From NCBI RefSeq assembly GCF_018100785.1, contig NZ_JAGJEC010000002.1, forward strand, positions 62,001 through 126,000: DNA of 64,000 nt. Reading direction: 5' to 3'. Below, one piece after another: positions 8,407-17,443 of the stretch. The position numbers were made by a program, and so were the translations under genes. Within the stretch, counting starts at the first letter, position 1. Each line of letters begins with the position of its first letter. Source of the stretch: Maribacter sp. MMG018 (GTDB lineage: Bacteria > Bacteroidota > Bacteroidia > Flavobacteriales > Flavobacteriaceae). Under the pieces are notes generated by a model. The model had not been told where the DNA came from. It made no database searches and worked only from the letters and a program-made list of their open reading frames with translations.

Positions 8407-9510
8407 TTACTTTTTATTTAGAATGATGGTTTTTCCTGATTCCGAACTGTCTTTGGAGGCCTGTAGTATTTCCATGGCAACAATATTGTTCTCTAGGGTA
8501 TAAGGGCCAAATGGTTCAAGTTTTAAAGAATTGTTGATTACAGCGGCTAATACCGAAAAAGGGTCGTTATAGGGTTCTGGCCTATTTTGAAAGAAGAGGG
8601 TTTCTTCTGTAAAATCACTATACCCTTTTGATAGTCTTATACGAAGTTGATTGGCATTATCGGAATACAGAGCACCTTTCTCACCGTAGATTTCCATATC
8701 CTTTCTACCAATAGGCCAATTCCATGAAGGTTCTAAAATGGCCATGGCACCGTCATAGGTTAAAATGATGGTAGCGTCGTCATCTACCAACGGGTTGTTT
8801 TCTGGCTGTAACTGCTGTTTTACGGCAGTGACCGAATTTGGTTTTTTTCCCTTCATTAACCAGGTCATTAAATTAGCACCATAACAACCAAAATCCATAA
8901 TGGCACCACCTCCGTTTAGTTCAGGGTCTGTTAGCCATTCTAGAAACTCGTCGGATACACCTATTTTTTTAGGCCCTTTATGTCCATCTCTAACAATTAC
9001 CTTTCTTAGTCCTCCTATAGTACCATCTTCTAAAAGAGCTTTGGCTTTAAAATTGGTTTCGTACCATGAGGTTTCATAATTTGTAAGTACATGTATTTGG
9101 TGTTTCTCGGCCAAGTTTTTAATTTTTTGAGCATCGGCTAGACTGGTTGCCAGGGGTTTCTCTACCATTACATGAATTCCTTTCGGTGCACAGACCTCTA
9201 CTACGTTTAAATGTTCTTTAATGTTTCCGAAAGCGGCAACGGCATCGGGTTTGGTGGCCTTTATCATTTCTTCTAGGCTATCGTAAACAATATCCATAGA
9301 AAACCCGTACTGTTGCGATAACTTTTGTGCCAGTTCTTTATTCTTTTCTACAATGCCCACCATGTTGATGTCCGATTGTGGTTTTCGGCTTAAGATCCAA
9401 CCAACATGACCGTGGGTTAATCCGGCGACCCCTAATTTAAGGGGGGCTTCTTGCGAAAAAGAAGTGATAACGGTAAAAAAGGCAAGCGCAATGGTCGTAT
9501 AAATTTTCAT
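8407..9510 (-). CDS. Sec-exported Gfo/Idh/MocA family oxidoreductase
   Basis: The ATG at 9510 is preferred over an upstream TTG at 9534, because it yields a clean signal peptide (MKIYTTIALAFFTVITSFSQ) for a 367-residue protein. The mature protein starts with a Rossmann strand LKLGVAGLTHGHVG, has the family EKP motif (HVMVEKPLATS, a catalytic Lys), and a GGGAIMDFGCYGANL segment in the C-terminal alpha/beta domain. Family members use tightly bound or exchangeable NAD(P) to oxidise or reduce sugars. Export by an ordinary Sec signal without a twin-arginine motif is odd for a nucleotide-dependent enzyme. The dinucleotide loop is degenerate relative to GxGxxG. Probably a periplasmic sugar-modifying enzyme; substrate unknown. 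Confidence 0.85.
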   Translation of the reverse strand: MKIYTTIALAFFTVITSFSQEAPLKLGVAGLTHGHVGWILSRKPQSDINMVGIVEKNKELAQKLSQQYGFSMDIVYDSLEEMIKATKPDAVAAFGNIKEHLNVVEVCAPKGIHVMVEKPLATSLADAQKIKNLAEKHQIHVLTNYETSWYETNFKAKALLEDGTIGGLRKVIVRDGHKGPKKIGVSDEFLEWLTDPELNGGGAIMDFGCYGANLMTWLMKGKKPNSVTAVKQQLQPENNPLVDDDATIILTYDGAMAILEPSWNWPIGRKDMEIYGEKGALYSDNANQLRIRLSKGYSDFTEETLFFQNRPEPYNDPFSVLAAVINNSLKLEPFGPYTLENNIVAMEILQASKDSSESGKTIILNKK

Positions 9511-9562
9511 GATCAAATGTTTTTTGCCCGTCAACTACCGAGCCAATGATAACCTTGGTTTA

Positions 9563-10891
9563 TTACTTTAAAGGTAATGTAAAATAGAAAGTACTACCTT
9601 TATTTTCAGTGGATTCTACCCAAATTCGTCCACCGTGGTATTCAACTACTTTTTTGCATCCGTAGAGACCTATACCCGAACCTTCAAATTCTTTTGAGGC
9701 ATGAAGTTTTTGAAATGCCTTGAATATTTTATCGAAATGTTTTTTGGGGATTCCGATACCATTGTCCGAAACGGTAAACAGATAACTATCCGCTTTTTTG
9801 TAACAGGTGATGTTTATTTCCGGGTTTTTGTTTTTTGGTACAAATTTTAAAGCATTGTCCAATAGGTTTTGAAATAGCAGACCTAGTTCTATAGGGTAGC
9901 CCTGTACAACAGGTAGGTTATCTATGTTAATTATGGCTTTGGTCTCTTTTGTTCTGTGTGATAGATCTTTTAGTATATCGTTCAAGAGGTTGTTCAGATC
10001 AACCGATTCCTTTACTTTAGAGTTGCCGATCTTGGCATTCTCCAAGAGGTTATCTACCAAGAGCATCATTCTTGAAGAACTTGCCTTAAGATAATTAAAG
10101 TACGTGTCGACCTCTGGGCTACTTGAATTTTTAAAATGTGATTTTAACTGGTCGGTAATCGTATCGATATTACTTATGGGGGCTTTTAGATCGTGGGTTA
10201 CCATATAGGTGAATTCCTCGATCTGTTTATTTTTAAGTTCCAGTTCTTGGTTTAAAAGGGCCAATTCTTTGTTTTGGGATTTTAAACTCTCTTGAGATTT
10301 TTTAAGCTCTAGGGCATTGGCTTTTAAAGACTTGTTTTTTAATTCTAGCTCAGTGGTATAGGATCTTGTTTTCTTTTCATCGTACATGAAAAAAGTAATG
10401 GATAGCCAACCCAAACATACCAAGAAAACAATAATTTCATCAAAAGGAAGGTCTATCGGCTCCAGTAACGGGCCATATATGTTAATATATAACGTTGGTA
10501 ATATAAATATTAAGACATTAAATGCGATTATGATTTTTCTTAATTGCGGATGTTTACGAAAAATAATAAAGCTCATAAAGGCCGAAGTGGCCATTATAAG
10601 GTCTTGGCCAAAAAAACCGCCTACCAAAATTATGATACTCCCTAACATCAAAGGGGGCACGGTGGTCATATAGACCCTTGTTAGGTGCTTTTTATGAAGT
10701 CTATCAAAAACAACTCCCAAACTAAAGCCGATAGTAAGGATAAAAGTAATTATTTGAGCAGTTTGGGAATAGAAAAATAGTGAGGTCAGAAAAACGATGA
10801 ACGAACATGCTGCGGAGATTGATGTAATATAGCCGAATTTAATAATCCACTTAGAGTGTTTCTTTTTACGGTCAGAAGCGTTTGCAAACAT
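9563..10891 (-). CDS. Membrane sensor histidine kinase
   Basis: 442 residues. About five or six hydrophobic segments occupy residues 15-170, followed by a coiled coil rich in ELKNKSLKANALELKKSQ-type heptads, then a HisKA dimerisation domain with the phospho-acceptor His near 231 (MVTHDLKAPISNIDTI) and a HATPase_c domain with N box (LLFQNLLDNALKFVP), G1 (SDNGIGIP) and G2 (GSGIGLYGCKKVVEYHGG). The sensor part is a plain 5-6TM module without PAS. No response regulator is adjacent, so it is an orphan kinase by position. It may be autoregulated through the membrane module; the signal is unknown. Confidence 0.9.
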   Translation of the reverse strand: MFANASDRKKKHSKWIIKFGYITSISAACSFIVFLTSLFFYSQTAQIITFILTIGFSLGVVFDRLHKKHLTRVYMTTVPPLMLGSIIILVGGFFGQDLIMATSAFMSFIIFRKHPQLRKIIIAFNVLIFILPTLYINIYGPLLEPIDLPFDEIIVFLVCLGWLSITFFMYDEKKTRSYTTELELKNKSLKANALELKKSQESLKSQNKELALLNQELELKNKQIEEFTYMVTHDLKAPISNIDTITDQLKSHFKNSSSPEVDTYFNYLKASSSRMMLLVDNLLENAKIGNSKVKESVDLNNLLNDILKDLSHRTKETKAIINIDNLPVVQGYPIELGLLFQNLLDNALKFVPKNKNPEINITCYKKADSYLFTVSDNGIGIPKKHFDKIFKAFQKLHASKEFEGSGIGLYGCKKVVEYHGGRIWVESTENKGSTFYFTLPLK

Positions 10892-10958
10892 AAATATGGT
10901 GAGTTTTTTTACACAAAAAAATATTACGTACTAATATAATTTTATTTTTTGTGTTTTT

Positions 10959-12422
10959 TTAATTACTGTTTTTTAGCAAGTTGATATAAAACTGTATACC
11001 ATTGTTAAAATCTGAAACGGCCAATCTTTCATTTAAACCGTGAAAAGATTTTTTAGTGTCCTCATTAAGGTGAATGGGGGAAAATCTATAAATATTTGGA
11101 CTTAGTAGTTTAAAATGTCTGGAATCGGTGGCACCCACGACCAAGTTCGGAGAGGTTAATACCTCGGGGTACAATTCTTTAATAGTTCTATTGATCAACT
11201 GAAAGCCATAAGAATCTGTACTGGATAGATTGGAGGCTTCATTAGCGGTACTACTTTTTTTGATAACCACACGGTCATCGTTTATAACCTTGGTTACATG
11301 GTCTAATACATCTTGTATGGTGGTCTCCGGTAATATTCTAAAATTTACGGTAGCATTGGCCCTTTGCGGAATTATATTGTCTTTTATTCCGCTGTTAAAG
11401 ATAGTCGGGGCGGTAGTGGTTCTTATCATGGCACTACTACTGGGACTTTTTTCGAAGGCAGATAGTATTACAGGTTTAAGAATATTCTTATTGGCAAAGA
11501 CAAGTTTATTGGGAAAAGGCATTTCTGGACCTAGATAATCTATAAAACCTTCAAGTGGCACCGTCAATTTTGTAGGCAACGGGTTTTTTTTGATTTTTGA
11601 GATGGCAGCGGCCAAGACATCTATTGCGGTTTCTTTACCGGGCATAGACGAATGTCCTCCTTCTATCTTAACGGAAAAATTCAAGCTCAAAAAACCTTTT
11701 TCGGCTGTTCCGATAAGGGCTACATCTTTAGAAACCCCCGGAACAAGCCCTTTTGCGATAACACCTCCTTCATCCATGATAAATTCGGCTTCTACGCCTT
11801 TATCCTTTAAATAACCGGCCATGGCCGTTGCTCCCCTTGGACCACCAATTTCTTCATCGTGCCCAAAAGCCAAATAGATATCCCTTTTAGGGCGATAATT
11901 ATTCTTTAAGAGCCACTCTACTGCTTCCGATATGGCAATAACGCCTACTTTGTCATCAATGGCACCACGGCCCCAAATAGTATCGTTTTTAACAATCCCT
12001 GAAAATGGAGGTACTTTCCATTCCGGTAGATTTTTTTCTATCACAGGTACCACATCTAAATGTGCCATAAGAATTATTGGCTTTAAAGAGGTATCCGTTC
12101 CTTTCCATAAGTATAGATGGCTAAAGTCGTTAAATCGTTTTTTTATCAAGAGAGAATCCATGAGCGGGTAGCTGGATTTCATGAAGTCATTGAATTTTTT
12201 GAATTCCAAAGAATCAAAATCCGCTAAATTTTCCGGTGAAACGGTTTTTATTTGTAGCGCTTTAGAAAAACGGTGTATTGCACCAGGATCTATAGCCACT
12301 TTCTCGACTTTTTCTATCGATATCTGTTTCGACTCAAAATTGAAATAATTGTAAGTTAAAATTGCAGCAAACACTAGTATACAAACTAGTAAAAAAAGAA
12401 GGATTTTTTTGAGTGGTTTCAT
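10959..12422 (-). CDS. Membrane-anchored M20 peptidase, PM20D1/CPS1-like
   Basis: The ATG at 12422 (MKPLKKILLFLLVCILVFAA) gives an uncleaved-looking N-terminal membrane anchor; the longer frame from 12452 adds ten residues of no obvious use. The 487-residue protein has M20 zinc-peptidase motifs: MAHLDVVPV (near residue 120), WGRGAIDDKVG with the bridging Asp, and FGHDEEIGG with the catalytic and metal-binding Glu pair; a final zinc His is in PIHLNED. The bacterial dimerisation domain lies between about 240 and 370. Relatives include yeast carboxypeptidase S and mammalian PM20D1, which act on N-acyl amino acids or dipeptides. It should work on the periplasmic side. Confidence 0.9.
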   Translation of the reverse strand: MKPLKKILLFLLVCILVFAAILTYNYFNFESKQISIEKVEKVAIDPGAIHRFSKALQIKTVSPENLADFDSLEFKKFNDFMKSSYPLMDSLLIKKRFNDFSHLYLWKGTDTSLKPIILMAHLDVVPVIEKNLPEWKVPPFSGIVKNDTIWGRGAIDDKVGVIAISEAVEWLLKNNYRPKRDIYLAFGHDEEIGGPRGATAMAGYLKDKGVEAEFIMDEGGVIAKGLVPGVSKDVALIGTAEKGFLSLNFSVKIEGGHSSMPGKETAIDVLAAAISKIKKNPLPTKLTVPLEGFIDYLGPEMPFPNKLVFANKNILKPVILSAFEKSPSSSAMIRTTTAPTIFNSGIKDNIIPQRANATVNFRILPETTIQDVLDHVTKVINDDRVVIKKSSTANEASNLSSTDSYGFQLINRTIKELYPEVLTSPNLVVGATDSRHFKLLSPNIYRFSPIHLNEDTKKSFHGLNERLAVSDFNNGIQFYINLLKNSN

Positions 12423-12704
12423 TGGTTGGTTTATTATCCTTAAATATAACAAACTTGTAAAATAAATGGGTTATCCTCATTTTTTTAATGGATTAAAACA
12501 TGTTTTGTTCGTTTATAATCGCACTTCGTTACTTTTTTTGTCGCTATAGGTATTCAAATTATAGGACAGATATTTATAAGGGTAGTGATGATATGATGGA
12601 TGTAATCGAATATATTGGTGCTTGATGGAAAAATAGGTCAAATATGAAATGAAAATAATTGTTGCACGTTATATTAGTCGTGAACTTATTATTTTTTTAA
12701 AAAA

Positions 12705-13169
12705 ATGAAAATAAAGGTTTTTCTTTTATTGTTAATGGCGAATACCTATTTGGTATATTCTCAAGGAGTCTCAAATGCAGCAAAGCATGTAGGTGCAGGT
12801 ATTGTAATCGGAGGAGTTGGCGGATATGCCGCTCATGAAATTTTTAACGGACGACAGGGCTGGACCTGGGCCGGTTCTTTTGGGAGCAGTTTGGCCGCTG
12901 GGCTAATAAAGGAATCGTACGATAAAGCTAATGCCGATATGTGGCAAACAGATGATGTCGTTTTTACTGCTCTCGGAGGCTTTATTTCTGGTTTGGTCCT
13001 AGATTTGATATTAGAGAATAATAGAAGAGGAGGAGGTAGGTCCGGTAAAAATTGTGGTTGTTTGGTAGCGTTTGAAAATACTATCTCACCAACCTATGTT
13101 CCTATAATCAATGAAGGGGGCTCTAGGGATATAGGATCGGAAATACAAGCTTCTTATCTTTTAAAGTAG
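12705..13169 (+). CDS. Exported glycine-zipper protein, YfiM/DUF2279-like
   Basis: 154 residues with a signal peptide ending near residue 20 (YLVYSQ). The mature part has small-residue membrane segments (VGAGIVIGGVGGYAAHE; FTALGGFISGLVLDLIL) and a central SLAAGLIKESYDKANADMW stretch that resembles the conserved core of YfiM-type putative lipoproteins (GLxKExxD...W). The C-terminus contains a CGC motif and is otherwise low in features. The role is unknown. It is flanked by a 280-bp AT-rich intergenic region upstream, and ends only 2 bp from the convergent DUF58 gene. Confidence 0.65.
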   Translation: MKIKVFLLLLMANTYLVYSQGVSNAAKHVGAGIVIGGVGGYAAHEIFNGRQGWTWAGSFGSSLAAGLIKESYDKANADMWQTDDVVFTALGGFISGLVLDLILENNRRGGGRSGKNCGCLVAFENTISPTYVPIINEGGSRDIGSEIQASYLLK

Positions 13170-13171
13170 GA

Positions 13172-14503
13172 CTAGAGCAACCCTCTGGCCTTTATTTCCA
13201 AATATTTGTTTATTGTATTGATGGTGAGCTGTTCTGGTTTTGTAAGTATGGTCTGTATGCCGTATTTTTCTAGCTCTTTTTGCATCAGTTTTTTCTCTAA
13301 CGAGAATTTTTCTGCAATGGCTTTATGATAAATGGCCTGTAAATCTTCCGCATCTGTTTCTATAAGTTTTTCCAATTCCGAATTTTCAAAGAAAATGACG
13401 ACCAATACATGTTTTTTGGACATTGCCAAAAGATAGGGCAATTGGCGCTTTAACCCCGAGATATGTTCAAAATTGGTATAAAGCAGTAACAGGCTACTAT
13501 GGTTCACCTTACGTTTAATATGACCGTATAAAAGGCCAAAGTCAGAATCGGTGAAAGCTGTGTCAATATTGTAAAGCTGCTCGAGTATGGTGTTCAGGTG
13601 GGTAGTTTTCTGAATGGCCGGCACATAGGTCTCAATATTTTTTGAGAAACCTATAAGTCCCGTTTTATCGTTTCGTTTTAGAGCTACGTTAGAAAATGCC
13701 AAACAACTATTTATAGCGTAGTCCAATAATTTTAATCCGTTAAAAGGCATTTTCATAACCCTACCCGTATCTATGACCGAGTAAATGGGTTGTGATTTTT
13801 CATCTTGGTATTGGTTGACCATTAATTGGCGCTGCTTGGCGGTCGCTTTCCAGTTAAGGGTCCTAATATCGTCTCCGGGTACATACTCCTTGATCTGTTC
13901 AAATTCTTGAGTATGCCCAATTTTCCTTATTTTCTTTAATCCAATAGCGGTAAGTCTATTGCTGATTGCCAAAAAATCGTATTGCTGCATTTGTATTATG
14001 GACGGATAAACGGGGACCATTTGGTCTTTTTGAAATACAAATTTTCTTTTAATGATCTTTAATGGCGAAGAGGCGAATAAAATAAGGTTTCCAAAAACGT
14101 ATTCTCCTCTATCTACGGGACGAACCTCATAATCAAAATTCTTCTTTTTACCCTTTACCAGAGAGGTTTGAAAGTTAAAATCCCTTTTTTGAAATTGAAC
14201 GGGGAGTTCATCTATAAGTGAAATATAGGTTTTAAAAGAATAACCGGTCTCAAAATATATTGTGATCGGGTTTACATCGCTGTTCGATAATTTTTTAGGA
14301 AGTTTTCTTTTTGCCTTTAGACCCGAACCGGTACCATAAAGAAGATATATATCAAAAAGAAAGAAACCGATCAGTAAAAGGGTCAATACCCAAGCAATCG
14401 GGTAGATGGGTTTGATCCAATAAGAAAGTATAAAGCATGCCGATAGGCAGGCCAAATATTTAAAAAAGGTGTTATGTATATAAAAGGATCTTAGAAATTT
14501 CAT
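13172..14503 (-). CDS. DUF58 domain protein (MoxR partner)
   Basis: 443 residues: two N-terminal membrane segments (about 14-60), then a beta-rich region and the DUF58 signature VPGDDIRTLNWKATAKQ near residue 205, leading into a von Willebrand A-like region (YSVIDTGRVM, TGLIGFSKNIETY). DUF58 proteins accompany MoxR ATPases and are thought to be their clients or adaptors at the membrane. The start codon directly abuts the moxR stop codon, so it is the last gene of a six-gene operon of envelope proteins. The VWA-like metal site (DxSxS) is degenerate here (DTGRV), common in this family. Confidence 0.9.
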   Translation of the reverse strand: MKFLRSFYIHNTFFKYLACLSACFILSYWIKPIYPIAWVLTLLLIGFFLFDIYLLYGTGSGLKAKRKLPKKLSNSDVNPITIYFETGYSFKTYISLIDELPVQFQKRDFNFQTSLVKGKKKNFDYEVRPVDRGEYVFGNLILFASSPLKIIKRKFVFQKDQMVPVYPSIIQMQQYDFLAISNRLTAIGLKKIRKIGHTQEFEQIKEYVPGDDIRTLNWKATAKQRQLMVNQYQDEKSQPIYSVIDTGRVMKMPFNGLKLLDYAINSCLAFSNVALKRNDKTGLIGFSKNIETYVPAIQKTTHLNTILEQLYNIDTAFTDSDFGLLYGHIKRKVNHSSLLLLYTNFEHISGLKRQLPYLLAMSKKHVLVVIFFENSELEKLIETDAEDLQAIYHKAIAEKFSLEKKLMQKELEKYGIQTILTKPEQLTINTINKYLEIKARGLL

Positions 14504-15502
14504 CTACCGTGGTATTTCTACACTTTCCATTATCATTTTAACTACGTTCTCAGTAGTCATACCTTCCATTTCTCTTTCAGGGGTTAGTATTACCCTATGG
14601 TTAAGAACGGGTACCATTGCTTTTTTAACGTCTTCGGGGGTAACAAAATCTCTTCCGTTGATTGCGGCGAAAGCCTTGGCGCTATTTAAAATGGCCAATG
14701 ATGCCCGCGGAGATCCCCCTAGGTATAAATGGGGGTGGTTGCGTGTTTTGGAAACCACCTCGGCAATGTATTTAAAAATTTTCTCCTCTACGATAATCTC
14801 ATGGATCTGTTCTTTAAATACCTGTAATTGTTTTGGCGACAACACATCGTTGACCAAGGTTTGAGGTAATGAGCCTTTTCTGTTGTGATGTGTTTTTAAT
14901 ATAAGTATTTCTTCTTCGGTTGCTGGGTACGATACTTTTATCTTGAACAAAAACCTGTCTAATTGAGCTTCTGGTAGGGCGTAGGTTCCCTCTTGCTCTA
15001 TAGGATTTTGAGTGGCCAATACCATAAAAGGCGCTTCCAATTTATAGGTGGTACCGTCCATGGTCACTTGTTTCTCTTCCATAGTTTCGAACATGGCGGC
15101 CTGTGTTTTGGCAGGAGCCCTATTAATTTCATCTATTAAGACGATGTTAGAAAAAATGGGACCTTTTTTAAATTCAAAATCCGAGGTTTTAGCATTAAAG
15201 ACAGAGGTGCCAAGAATATCACTGGGCATAAGGTCTGGCGTAAATTGAATGCGGTTAAAATCGGTTTTTAGGGTTTTGGCAAATAGTTTTGCGGTAATGG
15301 TCTTTGCAACGCCGGGCACCCCTTCTATCAGAACATGGCCATCTACCAATAATGAAACGATCAAAAGTTCAATGAAGTTTTCTTGCCCTATAATGACCTT
15401 GGCCAATTCTTGTTTAATATCCTTAACCGCCTTTTGTAGATCGGCCAAGGGTATTCTGTTATCAAAACTAAGGTCGTCTTTTTGTTCCTCGTTATTTTGC
15501 AT
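14504..15502 (-). CDS. MoxR family AAA+ ATPase
   Basis: 332 residues covering the entire MoxR family length. Walker A is EGVPGVAKT near residue 59, Walker B is VLIDEINRAPAKTQAAMFE near 121, the sensor 1 region is VLATQNPIEQEGTYALPEAQLDRF, and the sensor 2/lid helix carries GGSPRASLAI. MoxR ATPases act as chaperones that mature or activate VWA/DUF58 proteins. The upstream DUF4350 gene overlaps its start by 11 bp and the DUF58 gene follows without a gap, so translation is probably coupled. Confidence 0.95.
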   Translation of the reverse strand: MQNNEEQKDDLSFDNRIPLADLQKAVKDIKQELAKVIIGQENFIELLIVSLLVDGHVLIEGVPGVAKTITAKLFAKTLKTDFNRIQFTPDLMPSDILGTSVFNAKTSDFEFKKGPIFSNIVLIDEINRAPAKTQAAMFETMEEKQVTMDGTTYKLEAPFMVLATQNPIEQEGTYALPEAQLDRFLFKIKVSYPATEEEILILKTHHNRKGSLPQTLVNDVLSPKQLQVFKEQIHEIIVEEKIFKYIAEVVSKTRNHPHLYLGGSPRASLAILNSAKAFAAINGRDFVTPEDVKKAMVPVLNHRVILTPEREMEGMTTENVVKMIMESVEIPR

Positions 15503-16712
15503 CTATCTCGGATTTAAATTTTTGTATAAGTTTATTAAGGGTTATCAGTTCATTGTCCGTAATCTGAGAGCTATTTTTAAGTTTTTCTATGTACGAAAAC
15601 AATGTGATAGTTTCTTCCAATGTATTTCCACTTCTAGCGGCCAATCGGCGGTAAAAGTCATCACCTTTGGTAATATTGTCTATATAGTAGCGACTTTTTA
15701 AATAATTTAAAAAGTAGTTTATTTTATGTTCTACGATCAGTTTTTTTTCACCTTTCTCAAAATACATGTCCGAAATGGTCTTGGTAAAGGCCATGGTTTG
15801 GTTTTGCAGCGGGGTAATTAACGGTATGGCCCTTTGTTTTCTCTTGCCTTCAAAAACAATGTATAAAAGACTTCCGATCAGAACAATGTAGTAGGCCCAT
15901 TTTAGTTCTTTTGTATTAAGAAAAATATACATGGGCGAAGTATAAACAGCCTTTCCGCTTTTATAATGGTTATCCATATATACATTTCTAGAATCATCAA
16001 AGTATGAAACCAGGCCAGCGGTATAATCTTTATTATTTTCCTCTAAAATAAAGTAATTGGTAAATGCCTTTGGAAATGTGGAAAGAATGATCTCTCCTTT
16101 TCCAAAATGTTTTTTAATGGCGGTCAGTTCTTCTATATCTTTCTCGTTTTCATTTTCCGATACCCTTACGGTTGCCAAGGCGGAGGTATTTACCGTATCT
16201 ATTTTCTCAAAAACAGTCACGAAATTTACTTTTTCGTAATTAAAAGGATGTTCGCCCTTTAATGTTTTGTTTACTAGCTGGTGTTCTTGTTTCTGGGCGA
16301 CTTCAAATCCTCCGTATACGACTTTTGTGTCTATGCCCAAGGTATCCTTTAAATCGGTTTCAAAACTTTCCGAAGCTATGAATAGGGTGTTTCCCTGTGA
16401 TGTCCAATCCAAGAGTTCATTCAATTCTGCCTTTTCAAAAGCGACATTGTCGTTAATAAAGACATAGGTGCCTTGCGGCGTATTTTCTTTGCTCAAAAAT
16501 TCAAAAGGGGGTATATGCACTTGTACAACCTTATTCTTGAAAAGGCTGTTTGTTATTAACTCATTGGCTATTAATGTGCCATAAGGTATTTTGTGGGTGG
16601 CGACGTAAGACTCGAACCAATTAATCTCTTTTGGGCGGTTGTATTGCAAGAGAAATAGTGCTCCTAGGGTAATTACCGCAATTACGATATATACAAGGCT
16701 CTTTTTACGCAT
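15492..16712 (-). CDS. DUF4350 membrane protein
   Basis: The ATG at 16712 is preferred to a TTG two codons upstream. About 406 residues: one N-terminal membrane segment (LVYIVIAVITLGALFLL), an extracytoplasmic alpha/beta domain resembling a DUF4350 / ThuA-like glutamine-amidotransferase fold (GTYVFINDNVAFEKAELNEL; GNTLFIASESFETDL), a second membrane segment near 275 (WAYYIVLIGSLLYIVFEG) and a helical cytoplasmic tail. DUF4350 proteins occur next to MoxR/DUF58/DUF4129 in many Bacteroidota. It overlaps both neighbours by a few bases. Function unknown, presumably part of the same envelope complex. Confidence 0.8.
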   Translation of the reverse strand: MRKKSLVYIVIAVITLGALFLLQYNRPKEINWFESYVATHKIPYGTLIANELITNSLFKNKVVQVHIPPFEFLSKENTPQGTYVFINDNVAFEKAELNELLDWTSQGNTLFIASESFETDLKDTLGIDTKVVYGGFEVAQKQEHQLVNKTLKGEHPFNYEKVNFVTVFEKIDTVNTSALATVRVSENENEKDIEELTAIKKHFGKGEIILSTFPKAFTNYFILEENNKDYTAGLVSYFDDSRNVYMDNHYKSGKAVYTSPMYIFLNTKELKWAYYIVLIGSLLYIVFEGKRKQRAIPLITPLQNQTMAFTKTISDMYFEKGEKKLIVEHKINYFLNYLKSRYYIDNITKGDDFYRRLAARSGNTLEETITLFSYIEKLKNSSQITDNELITLNKLIQKFKSEIDAK

Positions 16713-17442
16713 TGGCAATTATTTTTTTTAATGCCAAGAAAGAAGCTTCCGCCTTGTTGTACTTGGTATGGTCTATAGGAAAATCTCCGTACCATATATA
16801 GTTATAATGCCTAGTGATAGTATTAAAGTTTTCTTTTAGACCGGCTTCTTGTATTTCCTTTAAATAATCTTCATTGGTTTTTTGAAGCTCCCATTTTATA
16901 ATATCCTTTTCGGTCATCAACTGTAAAATATACAGGTAATAATACCTAATGGCCAAACGATAATCGTTGTTGGCCAATGCCTGCTTTATAAGCTGTTCTA
17001 TATCGGTATTCTTTATAATATGTTCTTCTTCTGATAAACTTACCAAAGGTGTGTTGCTTTTTGAAATTACGGAGTTGGTGTTTATGTTAATGAAGAATTT
17101 GATGAGTATAAAAAGAAGGGCGACCAATAAAAGGTAAGGTAATATCTCTAAAAAAGTATTAAAGGCACCACTTGCTTTTTCTATTCCAAAAAGCCACTCA
17201 AAAAACCGCATAACAAGATTTGACATCCAGTTCTTGAAAGATACCCACCAAGTAGGCGCATCTTGCTTCACCACTTCATAGTCAAAGTCGGGGTTGTTCT
17301 TATATGATTCCAGATCGGCAGGGCTGATTTCTTTACGGACAATCTCAGAGTTATCATAGATGACCGATACCGAATCTGTTTGGGCATGGGAAAAAGTGAT
17401 GGTAAGACCAATCAATATAAAAAGCAAAAAATGTTTTGGCAT
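16705..17442 (-). CDS. DUF4129 membrane protein
   Basis: The ATG at 17442 (MPKHFLLFILIGLTITFSHAQ) gives a signal peptide; the longer frame begins at a TTG. About 245 residues: signal peptide, a short extracytoplasmic region rich in acidic and aromatic residues, one membrane segment (ILPYLLLVALLFILIKFFI, about 105-125) and a C-terminal cytoplasmic helical DUF4129 domain (DYRLAIRYYYLYILQLMTEK, then NEDYLKEI). DUF4129 domains are often found with transglutaminase-like and MoxR/DUF58 proteins. The upstream gene stops 1 bp before this start, the downstream one begins inside its end. Confidence 0.8.
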   Translation of the reverse strand: MPKHFLLFILIGLTITFSHAQTDSVSVIYDNSEIVRKEISPADLESYKNNPDFDYEVVKQDAPTWWVSFKNWMSNLVMRFFEWLFGIEKASGAFNTFLEILPYLLLVALLFILIKFFININTNSVISKSNTPLVSLSEEEHIIKNTDIEQLIKQALANNDYRLAIRYYYLYILQLMTEKDIIKWELQKTNEDYLKEIQEAGLKENFNTITRHYNYIWYGDFPIDHTKYNKAEASFLALKKIIANA

Positions 17443-17443
17443 T

